From DAOVXM01 sp963746255 (GTDB taxonomy: Bacteria; Chloroflexota; Anaerolineae; Anaerolineales; UBA4823), in the NCBI GenBank assembly GCA_963746255.1, contig CAVVAJ010000009.1, positions 1,641,632 to 1,705,631 of the forward strand: a DNA stretch of 64,000 nt, written 5' to 3'. Below, piece by piece: positions 54,162 to 62,704 of this stretch (the stretch's first letter is position 1; each line of letters starts with the position of its first letter). Under the pieces are notes generated by a model. That model saw nothing but the letters and a program-made list of their open reading frames with translations, was not told where the DNA came from and searched no databases. The translations under genes were made by a program, and so were the position numbers.

Positions 54162-55313
54162 TCAATTCCATGCATAGAATTTCCGGGCGATGAATATCGC
54201 AATATCCGGTAAGCCCTGGTGGTTCACTTCTTTGAAGATCGAGTGGAATACATTTGCCCAACTATCAATGTGATCAGACAAAAGCCAATCTTTTTGAATG
54301 GTTTCTTTGGCGGACTGGCCCATCCTTTTTCTCAATATTGGATCTGATAGTAAATTTTCGAGGGCTTGCTCCCATTCTTCAAGGGAGGAAGCTAATAATC
54401 CATTTTCCCCATGGTTTATCACGGAAGCATAAGGAGCAAGTCTGCTATAGATACCAGGAACGCCTAAAGCACTGTACTCTAAAAACTTCAAATTGCTTTT
54501 GTTGCAATTGAAGGTGTTGTCGACTAGCGGTGCGATGAATATATCACAGGCTTGTTTGCTAAAATAGTTAGCGAATTGGGCGTAATCGACTAAACTTATA
54601 TCCAGCCACTCCACCTGGTGGTAGCCTTTCAGGGATGGCGGGGGTTCCATTCCCCAAATCCTGAGCACAACTTCATCACCATGCTCATGAAGTATCTTTT
54701 CTAATACCGGTTGAATTAATGCCAAATCTGGGGAATGGCTGTGCGCACCCAGGTATCCGATCACGAGGGCTTGATTGGACTTGTCGCTATGAATAAGATT
54801 ATCAGTTCTTATTTTCCATAAAGTATCGTTGAGATAGTTAGGCAATACAATCGTGTTCGGGTTGTATATACTAATGTTCTCAGCGATTTTTGATGTACTG
54901 CATGTGATAGCATCTGCCTCAACTATGCTGGCGAGTATTGCTCCTTTAGTCCGGTTATATGTGCTATAGTCGGGATGAGTTGGAGGCAGTTCAATTAAGA
55001 GGTCATCAATATCAAAAACAATATTTTTCTGATATATTTGAGATTCGGAAACAACTCGCTGATAAGCTTTTGAAAACTTAGCGAAATCACGCTGGATCAT
55101 GACGAGGTCAGCACACTTAATGATCTCTGGGTGTAGATGTAATTCACCACCTTGCCAGTCATTTCCTTTCAGCACGTCAAACCCAGCCAAGTTTGCTGGG
55201 CCTGTTACTCGGATAACAGGACAAACATGCTCTAGGCGATCAGCCGAGAAATGTGCGATGGTTAATGGTTTATTGCTTTCGCTCAAGCAAACACTATCCT
55301 TGGATTTAGCCAC
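54162..55313 (-). CDS. GT4-family glycosyltransferase
   Basis: This 383-residue protein has an N-terminal domain with LDNVFDIDDLL-type segments (ENIVFDIDDLLIELPPTHPD region) and the donor domain VIGYLGAHSHSPDLALIQPV and KFLEYSALGVPGIYS. It parallels the frameshifted GT4 at 45-46.5 kb, especially in FIAPLVDNTFNCNKSN against NIAPLVADNPFSQSKS. It is in the same frame as the next glycosyltransferase gene, separated from it by one TGA. Confidence 0.8.
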   Translation of the reverse strand: MAKSKDSVCLSESNKPLTIAHFSADRLEHVCPVIRVTGPANLAGFDVLKGNDWQGGELHLHPEIIKCADLVMIQRDFAKFSKAYQRVVSESQIYQKNIVFDIDDLLIELPPTHPDYSTYNRTKGAILASIVEADAITCSTSKIAENISIYNPNTIVLPNYLNDTLWKIRTDNLIHSDKSNQALVIGYLGAHSHSPDLALIQPVLEKILHEHGDEVVLRIWGMEPPPSLKGYHQVEWLDISLVDYAQFANYFSKQACDIFIAPLVDNTFNCNKSNLKFLEYSALGVPGIYSRLAPYASVINHGENGLLASSLEEWEQALENLLSDPILRKRMGQSAKETIQKDWLLSDHIDSWANVFHSIFKEVNHQGLPDIAIFIARKFYAWN

Positions 55314-55346
55314 ACATGCTTCTGAAGATCACAGGTGCGTACGCCA

Positions 55347-57126
55347 CTAATACCACTTTACGATATTGGATAACTGTTGAACCGAAGTCTCTTCAAACGG
55401 CCGCTTCAATGTAGGAATTCTGACGGCAAGCGAGAGGTTCGGATTATAAAAGGGGTCACTTTGTGCAACGATGTCTTTCATGTGTTCGTAGCCTAAATGA
55501 ATATCTTCCGAAGGGATATAATGACCTCGTGTTCCCCCTTCGTGATGAATCAGCTGTGCAAACGGTGTATAAACCACTCGATAGCCAGCATTTATTGCCC
55601 GAAGACAAATCTCAACGTCGTTGAAGACCAATTTGTAATCTTCGTCAAACCCACCAATTTTCTCATAGACTTCTCGGCGCATTGCCATACAAGCGGCAGT
55701 TACTGCAGAATAATTGCGGTACCAATTCACTGAGCCAAAAGGTCCATTTGCGCCATCCTCTGCTCCCCCGAAGATGTGACTAGCATGACCTTCCATGCCC
55801 ATGATAATTCCGGCGTGTTGAATCTTGCCATCCGGGTAAAGCAATTTGCTTCCCACGATACCGATTTCCGGAATACACGACCAACGCACCATCTCTTCTA
55901 GCCAGGTTGGTTGGATAAATTCCACATCATTATTTAAAAATATCAGTATCTCTTCATTTGTATGCTGCGCCCCGAAGTTTAACGAAGCGGAAAAATTAAA
56001 CTCACCTCGAATCTCAAGGATCTTGATCTGCGGATTATTTTCTATTTCTTTATAGTAGCTCAGTGTCTCCAGATCACGACTACCACTGTCTACAAGTGTT
56101 ATCGTGTAGTTGTTATAGGTTGTCAAATCCATTAGTGATATAAGACAACGGCGCAAGTATTCCGGTTTATCCCGGGTGGGAATGATAATGGCGACTTCTT
56201 TTTCTTTTACCGGCCATGTTAATTGGGATATCCCTTCTGCTGGGTAAAACACCTGGGGGTTATCGTGAATGCCGATTCTTATTGCATGATCACGCACACA
56301 GCGCAGATGTTGTTCGGCTGCCGGAGTCCAACGTATTGAATTTCTTGCTCTCCCGGTGTGAATCACTACAAGTGGTACATGGTAAATGCATTCAGCCGCC
56401 TCGGCGCAGCGATAGACAAGATCTTCGTAATCTTCTTCATCCGTGCTAAGGTAAGTTACCTCAGTTAATAACTGAGCGCGGATGAACGCTCTATCCAAAT
56501 AGTTATATGAGAATAACAATTCTGGGGACCAATCAGGCTTGAATAGCGGATTTTTTCTGCAGGTGCCATCTTGGTTAAGTTGGTCTTCGTCGGTATACAA
56601 TATATCGATTTCTGGCTTAACACTTCAGGGCATGGACAATTTCAACAAGCGCGTCGGGCGAGAGAGTGTCACCTGGCAAAAGGCGGCAAATATAACCCTC
56701 ACTCAGATCTGCTTCATCCAATATATACTGGTATTGGTTCTTTCCCGCAGTATGCTGCTTTTTATCCCAGGATGCGATACGCGCATCCATAAATTCTATG
56801 ATTCCCATGGGGGTTGGGGATTCTGAAGATTGAGTTAGTAATAATACTTTCCAGTGTGGAAAGGTTTGGCTGATAACTGAAGCTAAAGTTCTCGGTAGGT
56901 AACCCTCATCCCCGGGTCTGTATGGAATGATGATAGCCAAATTTAGTTGCTGCGCGGTTTTGTCCTCGTTTGAATGCCAATCAGACAAATTGATAACACT
57001 AGCTTCGATTTTTTGTATCCAATCTGCATAAGAATACCAACCATACCTGTCTTGCAGACTGATCCAAGATTTGATGGCAGCGGTTTTGAATTTCCAAGTG
57101 ATTGCCTTGATCGAGAATCTCGTCAT
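55347..57126 (-). pseudogene. GT2-family glycosyltransferase, +1 frameshift
   Basis: The first 170 residues (ITWKFKTAAIKSWISLQDRY, then LAIIIPYRPGDEGYLPRTLA and LLPGDTLSPDALVEIVHAL) stop at 56617. The main GT2 part continues one frame over as ILYTDEDQLNQDGTCRKNPL, FKPDWSPELL, and VAIIIPTRDKPEYLRRCLIS. Removing one T at about 56619 joins the parts into a protein of about 592 residues. The ATG at 57126 overlaps the ABC ATPase stop (TGATG). Confidence 0.82.
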
Positions 57127-58409
57127 CAGCTTGAGTGAATATGCTGCCATTCACCACCCAGGGTGATCATGCCATATTTTTCAACCACATCCCAGCCATG
57201 ATTATCTACCCTAAAGGCGTACACTCGATCGTGATAATCGAACATTTCAGTATCACTAGAATTGGTTGCTGCCACTGAAAATCGGTATAAACCTTCTAGG
57301 AAGGGTAAGTTATATATTGTGTAAGAGATTCTTCCCTTACCTTTGATACTCCCTAACTTTAAGTTCGCGAATGCAGTGTTGGGTCCTGTTATGTGTACCC
57401 CATCTTGTCGATGTATTGCCACTCCGAAGATTGGTTCTTCGATTGGTTTGCGAGCGCGATATTCGAATTCTAAGATAAGAGTTTCGCCGGTATGGAAAAC
57501 CGACTGTTCTTTTCCATTTTCTCCCCGAATCCTCGCCGTTTCGATTTGAATGGTCTGATTTCCCCAACGGTTATTTTCATTAAGGATACCTTGCTCGGCT
57601 AAGCGTTGAGATTCTTCTCCTCTGACCCGCTCTAGATAGCTGTTCACAACAGCTTTCGCCGTACCGATCGTGACCACTTTACCATGATCAAACAACACCG
57701 CCCTATCACACATCTCCTCAATTAAGCTCATATTATGCGAGACGAGCAATATAGTGGCACCTTTTTCACGGAAGGCTGCGATCCTCTCCGAACTTTTCCT
57801 TTGAAAATTCTCATCACCGACAGACAGGATCTCATCTACGATCAGGATATCCGGGTCAACGTCGGTCGCGACTGCAAAACCAAGCCGCGCCCACATTCCA
57901 GAGGAATACGTTCGCAAAGGGGCGTCAATAAAATCCCATAATTCTGCGAAATCGACAATTTGCTGGAAACGTCCATCCATTTCCTTCTGAGTGAATCCTA
58001 GCATAGCACCATTAAGGTATACATTTTCGCGCCCTGTCAGCTCTGGATGGAATCCAGCACCAACCTCTAGCAATGGGGCAACCCTACCTTTTACCCAAAT
58101 CCGCCCACGGGTAGGTCTCAAGACTTTCGCAATCAATTTCAAGAAAGTGCTTTTACCAGCCCCATTCTCCCCAACAATCCCGAATACCTCACCTTGGTTC
58201 ACATTCAATGAGACGTTATCTAATGCTAAAAAAGAGTTGTGCTTTATCTGCCGTTGAATATACCGGATCATGTATTCTTTAAATGAGCCAATCCGCTCCT
58301 GAGGAACGCGGTATTGCACAGATACCCCATTGGCACGAATAACAGTCCCCTGAGTATCAGCAGACAACTCTTTGTCCATTAAACTATTAGATTTTATAGG
58401 CGAATTCAT
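57126..58409 (-). CDS. wzt: Polysaccharide ABC exporter ATP-binding protein (Wzt-like)
   Basis: This 427-residue protein has Walker A GIVGENGAGKSTFLK (about residues 77-91), the KpsT/TagH-style VAPLLEVGAGFHPELTGREN, the signature YSSGMWARLGFAVAT and Walker B ILIVDEILSVGD. About 150 residues beyond the ATPase form a beta-sandwich that resembles the Wzt C-terminal cargo-recognition domain. It would export an undecaprenyl-linked glycan with the permease encoded upstream. The start overlaps the restored permease end. Confidence 0.9.
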   Translation of the reverse strand: MNSPIKSNSLMDKELSADTQGTVIRANGVSVQYRVPQERIGSFKEYMIRYIQRQIKHNSFLALDNVSLNVNQGEVFGIVGENGAGKSTFLKLIAKVLRPTRGRIWVKGRVAPLLEVGAGFHPELTGRENVYLNGAMLGFTQKEMDGRFQQIVDFAELWDFIDAPLRTYSSGMWARLGFAVATDVDPDILIVDEILSVGDENFQRKSSERIAAFREKGATILLVSHNMSLIEEMCDRAVLFDHGKVVTIGTAKAVVNSYLERVRGEESQRLAEQGILNENNRWGNQTIQIETARIRGENGKEQSVFHTGETLILEFEYRARKPIEEPIFGVAIHRQDGVHITGPNTAFANLKLGSIKGKGRISYTIYNLPFLEGLYRFSVAATNSSDTEMFDYHDRVYAFRVDNHGWDVVEKYGMITLGGEWQHIHSS

Positions 58410-59216
58410 CTGATTTGATAGAGAACACCCACCATCCGATGAACAAAGCTACCCCCGATATAATAAATGCGATTGTAAACAGCCTAAAGGATGGCAATCT
58501 GCCCGTAATAGACAGGCATACGGTACAAAGTCGCCAGATAGTACATGGGATTCAGATAGATGACGATGGTCCGGATAGCTTCCGGTAAAATGTTTTCTGG
58601 ATAAATTATGGGAGTCAGGTAGAACCATCCCATAAGAATAATCTGATACATTTCAGCGATGTCTGGAAAGTACACCGCTAGAGTGGAAATCAGTAGACCA
58701 ACTCCCAGTGAGAAGCAGGCCAACAGCAAGATTGGTATAGGCAAGAATACGATCGCTGGGGTAATGGGTGTCCCGGCTCAGGAGCATAACTATTAATAAT
58801 GGTACAGTTGAAATGAGTATGTTTACTAAACCCGTACCCATAGCGGCTATCGCAAAAGAAGCGCGCGGGATATAAATACGGTTCAAGATATCACCACCCC
58901 AAATAAGATTCGTCATGGCAGCTGTGGTGGTTTGTGAGAAGAATGTCCATGGTAATAACCCACTTAACACATAGGTTGGATATCCTTCGACATCAAATTT
59001 GAAGACCTGGGAAAAGGCTATTGTCAAAACAAGCATCATGCCTAACGGGTTAAGTAAAGTCCAAGCGACGCCGAGAACTGATCGCTTGTAGCGGGTGAGG
59101 ATGTCACGGCGAACAAGTTGGAGTATCAAGTATCTATATCGGTATGCTTCGCGTAGCTCATCAACTGCTGGATGTCTTCGCCGTTGGCTATCGTAGATTA
59201 TGTTGTTTGTGCCCAT
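58387..59216 (-). pseudogene. wzm: Polysaccharide ABC exporter permease (Wzm-like), two +1 frameshifts
   Basis: From 59216 the protein reads RRDILTRYKRSVLGVAWTLL and LSGLLPWTFFSQTTTAAMTN, the typical ABC-2 polysaccharide permease start, then breaks near 58778. A second frame gives ITPAIVFLPIPILLLACFSL and YLTPIIYPENILPE and breaks near 58498. A third gives LPSFRLFTIAFIISGVALFI and KSDEFAYKI, the usual end, stopping at 58387. Removing one A at each site restores a full-length permease of about 275 residues. It is directly upstream of wzt. Confidence 0.88.
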
Positions 59217-59225
59217 AATGAATTT

Positions 59226-60107
59226 TCAGTTGTTTTCTAATGCTAGTCGCAAAGCTTCTTGCCAGGGTGGGAGTGTAAAACCAAAAGTATTGCTGAACAA
59301 ATCACAGTTTAAAGCCGAATATAATGGGCGGCTGGCAGGAGTCGGAAAGTCGATCGTCTGCGCAGGTCGAATAGTTGTGGTTATTTGTTCATCTTTCTTG
59401 GGGTCATACTTGATTATTGCTTTTGCCCAATCGTACCTGCTGGTATGCCCGCTGCCCGCCAGATGATAAACACCTTGATGCTCTTTGAGCCAACCGAATG
59501 TATTTTCGTCAGCTTTAGTTATAACTTGCGCGGTTGCTTCTGCCAAAACCCGTGCCCAAGTAGGATTGCTGATTTGATCAGAAACTACTTTTAGATTTTC
59601 GTTATTTCTTGACCATTTTAAGACTTTTGTTACAAAACTTTCACTTCGCAGGCTGTAGACCCAACTCGTTCGGAGAATTAAGTAAGCAGACCCAATTGCT
59701 TGGATTGCTCTTTCGCCAGCAAGTTTACTTTCTCCATACACACCCAAAGGATTAGGCGGGTCATTCTCAGTATACGGGCAGCCTTTTTGCCCATCAAAGA
59801 TGTAATCTGTTGAAAAGTGAATTAGCGCGCTTTGCAGCCGGCGTGCTTCTTCTGCAAGAAAACCTACCCCATCACGGTTGATCGCGAAAGCAATTTTAGG
59901 ATTACTTTCAGCAGCATCTACAGCGGTGTAAGCGGTTGCATTTATGATGATATCAGGTTGGTACTGTTCGAGTATTGGACGGAGTCGAACCGGGTCACTC
60001 AGGTCAATTTCAGGCTGATCATAGGCGTAAACTGGTCCAAGCGGTAGTAAGCTCCGGTGGAGTTCCCATCCCAGTTGGCCAAACTTACCCAATAGAAAAA
60101 TGCGCAT
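59226..60107 (-). CDS. rfbD: dTDP-4-dehydrorhamnose reductase
   Basis: It performs the last step of dTDP-L-rhamnose synthesis. The 293-residue protein has MRIFLLGKFGQLGWELHRSL with the nucleotide loop, VINATAYTAVDAAES-type INATAYTAVDAAES, and the catalytic YGESKLAGE with STDYIFDG upstream. It is five bases downstream of rfbA and nine bases upstream of the permease gene. Confidence 0.94.
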   Translation of the reverse strand: MRIFLLGKFGQLGWELHRSLLPLGPVYAYDQPEIDLSDPVRLRPILEQYQPDIIINATAYTAVDAAESNPKIAFAINRDGVGFLAEEARRLQSALIHFSTDYIFDGQKGCPYTENDPPNPLGVYGESKLAGERAIQAIGSAYLILRTSWVYSLRSESFVTKVLKWSRNNENLKVVSDQISNPTWARVLAEATAQVITKADENTFGWLKEHQGVYHLAGSGHTSRYDWAKAIIKYDPKKDEQITTTIRPAQTIDFPTPASRPLYSALNCDLFSNTFGFTLPPWQEALRLALENN

Positions 60108-60112
60108 GTATC

Positions 60113-61000
60113 TTATTGGAATTGGATCTCTGACGGATGTTTTGCCAGGCGCATCAAATATTGCCCGTACTCATTCTTGTTCATCTGCTGAGCCAGATGT
60201 ACTAATTGAGCGCGATCTATGTTCCCTAAACGGAACGCAATTTCCTCCGGGCAGGAGATCATCATCCCCTGGCGGTCTTCCACAGCTTGAACGAAGTTCG
60301 CTGCTTGGAGTAGCGATTCGTGCGTGCCTGCATCTAACCAGGCAACACCACGGCCAATTACCCCAACTTGCAGTTTACCAAGTTCTAAGTAAATCTGATT
60401 TAGGTCAGTTATCTCTAATTCTCCCCGTTTTGAAGGTTCTAAACTTGAAGCATATTTATACACATGTTCGTCGTAAAAATACAATCCTGGGACAGCATAT
60501 TGTGAGCGAGGGTTTTTTGGTTTTTCTTCAATGCTGACCGCCAACCCATGGTTGTCGAATTCAACCACTCCGTATCTTTGTGGGTCGCGGACAGGGTAAG
60601 CGAAAATCAATGCACCATCGGTTAGATTTGCCGCTGAACGCAGTTTCTCCGGCAGCCCTTGCCCGAAGAAAATGTTATCACCCAAGATCAAACAAACCGG
60701 TTCTCCTGCAAGAAAATCTGGTTGAACCAAAAAAGCATCTGCAAGGCCGCGAGGTTTGGATTGTTCTACATAAGTGAATTGCAACCCCCATTGCTTTCCA
60801 TCTCCTAAAAGGGTTTTGAACGCAGGCAAAGCTTCTGGTGAGCTGATTATGAGAATCTCCTTTATCCCTGCCAGCATCAGCATCGATAGTGGATAATAAA
60901 TCATTGGCTTGTCATATACTGGAAGCAGCTGCTTACTCATACTTATTGTAAGTGGATATAGACGCGTCCCACGCCCACCCGCTAGTATGATACCTTTCAC
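60113..61000 (-). CDS. rfbA: Glucose-1-phosphate thymidylyltransferase
   Basis: It makes dTDP-glucose. The 295-residue protein starts VKGIILAGGRGTRLYPLTIS, then has LPVYDKPMIYYPLSMLMLAG and LILGDNIFFGQGLPE, which are diagnostic. The GTG at 61000 overlaps the rfbB stop as GTGA, with GAGGA upstream. An ATG at 61039 would extend it into rfbB. Confidence 0.95.
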   Translation of the reverse strand: MKGIILAGGRGTRLYPLTISMSKQLLPVYDKPMIYYPLSMLMLAGIKEILIISSPEALPAFKTLLGDGKQWGLQFTYVEQSKPRGLADAFLVQPDFLAGEPVCLILGDNIFFGQGLPEKLRSAANLTDGALIFAYPVRDPQRYGVVEFDNHGLAVSIEEKPKNPRSQYAVPGLYFYDEHVYKYASSLEPSKRGELEITDLNQIYLELGKLQVGVIGRGVAWLDAGTHESLLQAANFVQAVEDRQGMMISCPEEIAFRLGNIDRAQLVHLAQQMNKNEYGQYLMRLAKHPSEIQFQ

Positions 61001-62082
61001 TCGATACTTCCTCTTTCGGCGTAGTTTTGTTGCATCCACATCTGGTATCCACCTCGTTTATGAATTGCTTGGATCCAATCCGGATTATTTATGTACCATT
61101 CTACCGTCCTCAACAAGCCAGTTGTCAAGGATTCTTTGGGTTGCCAATCCAGCGTTTGCTTGATTTTTGAAATATCAACGTCATAGCGCCGGTCGTGCCC
61201 AGGGCGGTCAGTGACATGGCGGATTAAATTGTCGTGGGGGATATACGGTGATGATGGATTACATTCATCTAGGATCTCACAAATCGTCTTCACAACTGTC
61301 AGATTAGTAGGCTGGTTGTTTCCACCAACGTTGTATGTCTCTCCGGGCGCCCCATTTTGCACGATACGCCATATCGCTTCACAATGGTCTTCAACATACA
61401 GCCAATCTCTAATTTGGTTTCCATCACCGTATATTGGCAGTTCTTTCCCATTATTCGCGTTGAGAATCATTAAAGGAATTAGCTTCTCGGGAAATTGATA
61501 TGGACCGTAATTGTTTGAGCAGTTGGTAATGGAAATTGGTAGACCATAAGTTGCATGGTATGCTCGCACTAGATGGTCGCTGGCTGCTTTTGAGGCTGAG
61601 TAGGGTGAATTTGGCGCATAAGGTGTTGTCTCTGTAAAGGGTGGATCTTCTGGCCCGAGTGTTCCGAAAACCTCATCGGTGGACACATGGTGAAAACGGG
61701 TAGCGCTTTCCGAAGTAGTTCTTTCATTCAACCAATAATCTTTCACAGCCTCAAGTAGAGTGAAGGTACCTACAACATTGGTTTGAATAAATGCCGCTGG
61801 CCCATGAACCGATCGGTCAACATGTGTTTCTGCGGCTAAGTGTACGACTTTACTTATGTGATATTTGCGAAGTAATCTGGTTACTAATTCTTGATCGCAG
61901 ATATTCCCCTTGATGAATGTATGCCGCTTTGGGTCGGGCAGGTCCGCTAAGTTTTCCTGGGAACCAGCGTAGGTCAACAGATCAAGAGTTACAATGTGAA
62001 CATTAGGTTCGGTCGCTAACAAGTACCGCACAAAGTTTGCACCAATAAAACCTGCGCCACCAGTGACTAATAAATATTCCAT
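60997..62082 (-). CDS. rfbB: dTDP-glucose 4,6-dehydratase
   Basis: It forms dTDP-4-keto-6-deoxyglucose. The 361-residue SDR protein has LLVTGGAGFIGANFVRYLLA, HLAAETHVDRSV and the catalytic YSASKAASDHLVRAYHATYG, and ends with the family's WYINNPDW. It overlaps rfbA by four bases and follows rfbC. Confidence 0.96.
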   Translation of the reverse strand: MEYLLVTGGAGFIGANFVRYLLATEPNVHIVTLDLLTYAGSQENLADLPDPKRHTFIKGNICDQELVTRLLRKYHISKVVHLAAETHVDRSVHGPAAFIQTNVVGTFTLLEAVKDYWLNERTTSESATRFHHVSTDEVFGTLGPEDPPFTETTPYAPNSPYSASKAASDHLVRAYHATYGLPISITNCSNNYGPYQFPEKLIPLMILNANNGKELPIYGDGNQIRDWLYVEDHCEAIWRIVQNGAPGETYNVGGNNQPTNLTVVKTICEILDECNPSSPYIPHDNLIRHVTDRPGHDRRYDVDISKIKQTLDWQPKESLTTGLLRTVEWYINNPDWIQAIHKRGGYQMWMQQNYAERGSIE

Positions 62083-62106
62083 TTACTCACCTGATATCGA
62101 AATGCT

Positions 62107-62655
62107 CTAAGCGAAGGTTTCAGCGTCATTTAGCAGTTTTCCTTGTTGATCTTTTTTCGATAGAGTTGGCGGTTGGTCTTCTATCATTGGCCAGTCAATC
62201 CCGACCTTGGGATCGCTCCATAGCAGTGTACGTTCGTGTTGCGGTGCGTAGTATGCTGTTGTTTTGTAAACAACTTCAGCCCATTCACTGAGCACATAGA
62301 AGCCGTGTGCGAAACCCGGTGGGATCCAAACTTGAAGTTTATTCTCTGATGATAGGTAGATACCTTCCCATTGCCCAAAAGTTGGCCTGCTCTTTCGGAC
62401 GTCGACTGCAACATCAAACACTTTTCCAGCGATTACACGTACTAACTTTGCTTGCGCTTGTTGAATTTGGTAGTGCAACCCTCTCAATGTGCCCTGGCTG
62501 GATCCTGAATGGTTATCCTGGACGAAATTATTCTCAATCCCTGCATCAGCAAAGCGCTGAGCATGGAATGACTTAAAGAAAAAACCGCGCTCGTCACTGA
62601 AAACGCTCGGCTCAATAATTAAAATACCGGGAATGGAAGTTTCAATAAATTTCAT
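62107..62655 (-). CDS. rfbC: dTDP-4-dehydrorhamnose 3,5-epimerase
   Basis: It epimerises C3 and C5 of the keto sugar. The 182-residue cupin protein starts MKFIETSIPGILIIEPSVFS and contains FFKSFHAQRFADAG, QDNHSGSSQGTLRGLHYQ, with the catalytic His in the second. An in-frame ATG at 62685 would add 10 residues; the family start and lack of a site favour 62655. Confidence 0.95.
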   Translation of the reverse strand: MKFIETSIPGILIIEPSVFSDERGFFFKSFHAQRFADAGIENNFVQDNHSGSSQGTLRGLHYQIQQAQAKLVRVIAGKVFDVAVDVRKSRPTFGQWEGIYLSSENKLQVWIPPGFAHGFYVLSEWAEVVYKTTAYYAPQHERTLLWSDPKVGIDWPMIEDQPPTLSKKDQQGKLLNDAETFA

Positions 62656-62704
62656 ACCGGGATTATAAACTATCTCACGGTCCATTCATGATCTGTAATA
62701 TCAA

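Noticed and set aside
5736..58778. Programmed +1 frameshifting as an explanation for the broken genes.
   Set aside because: The sites share no slippery sequence, and in-frame stops do not follow at a fixed distance; unrelated gene families are affected.
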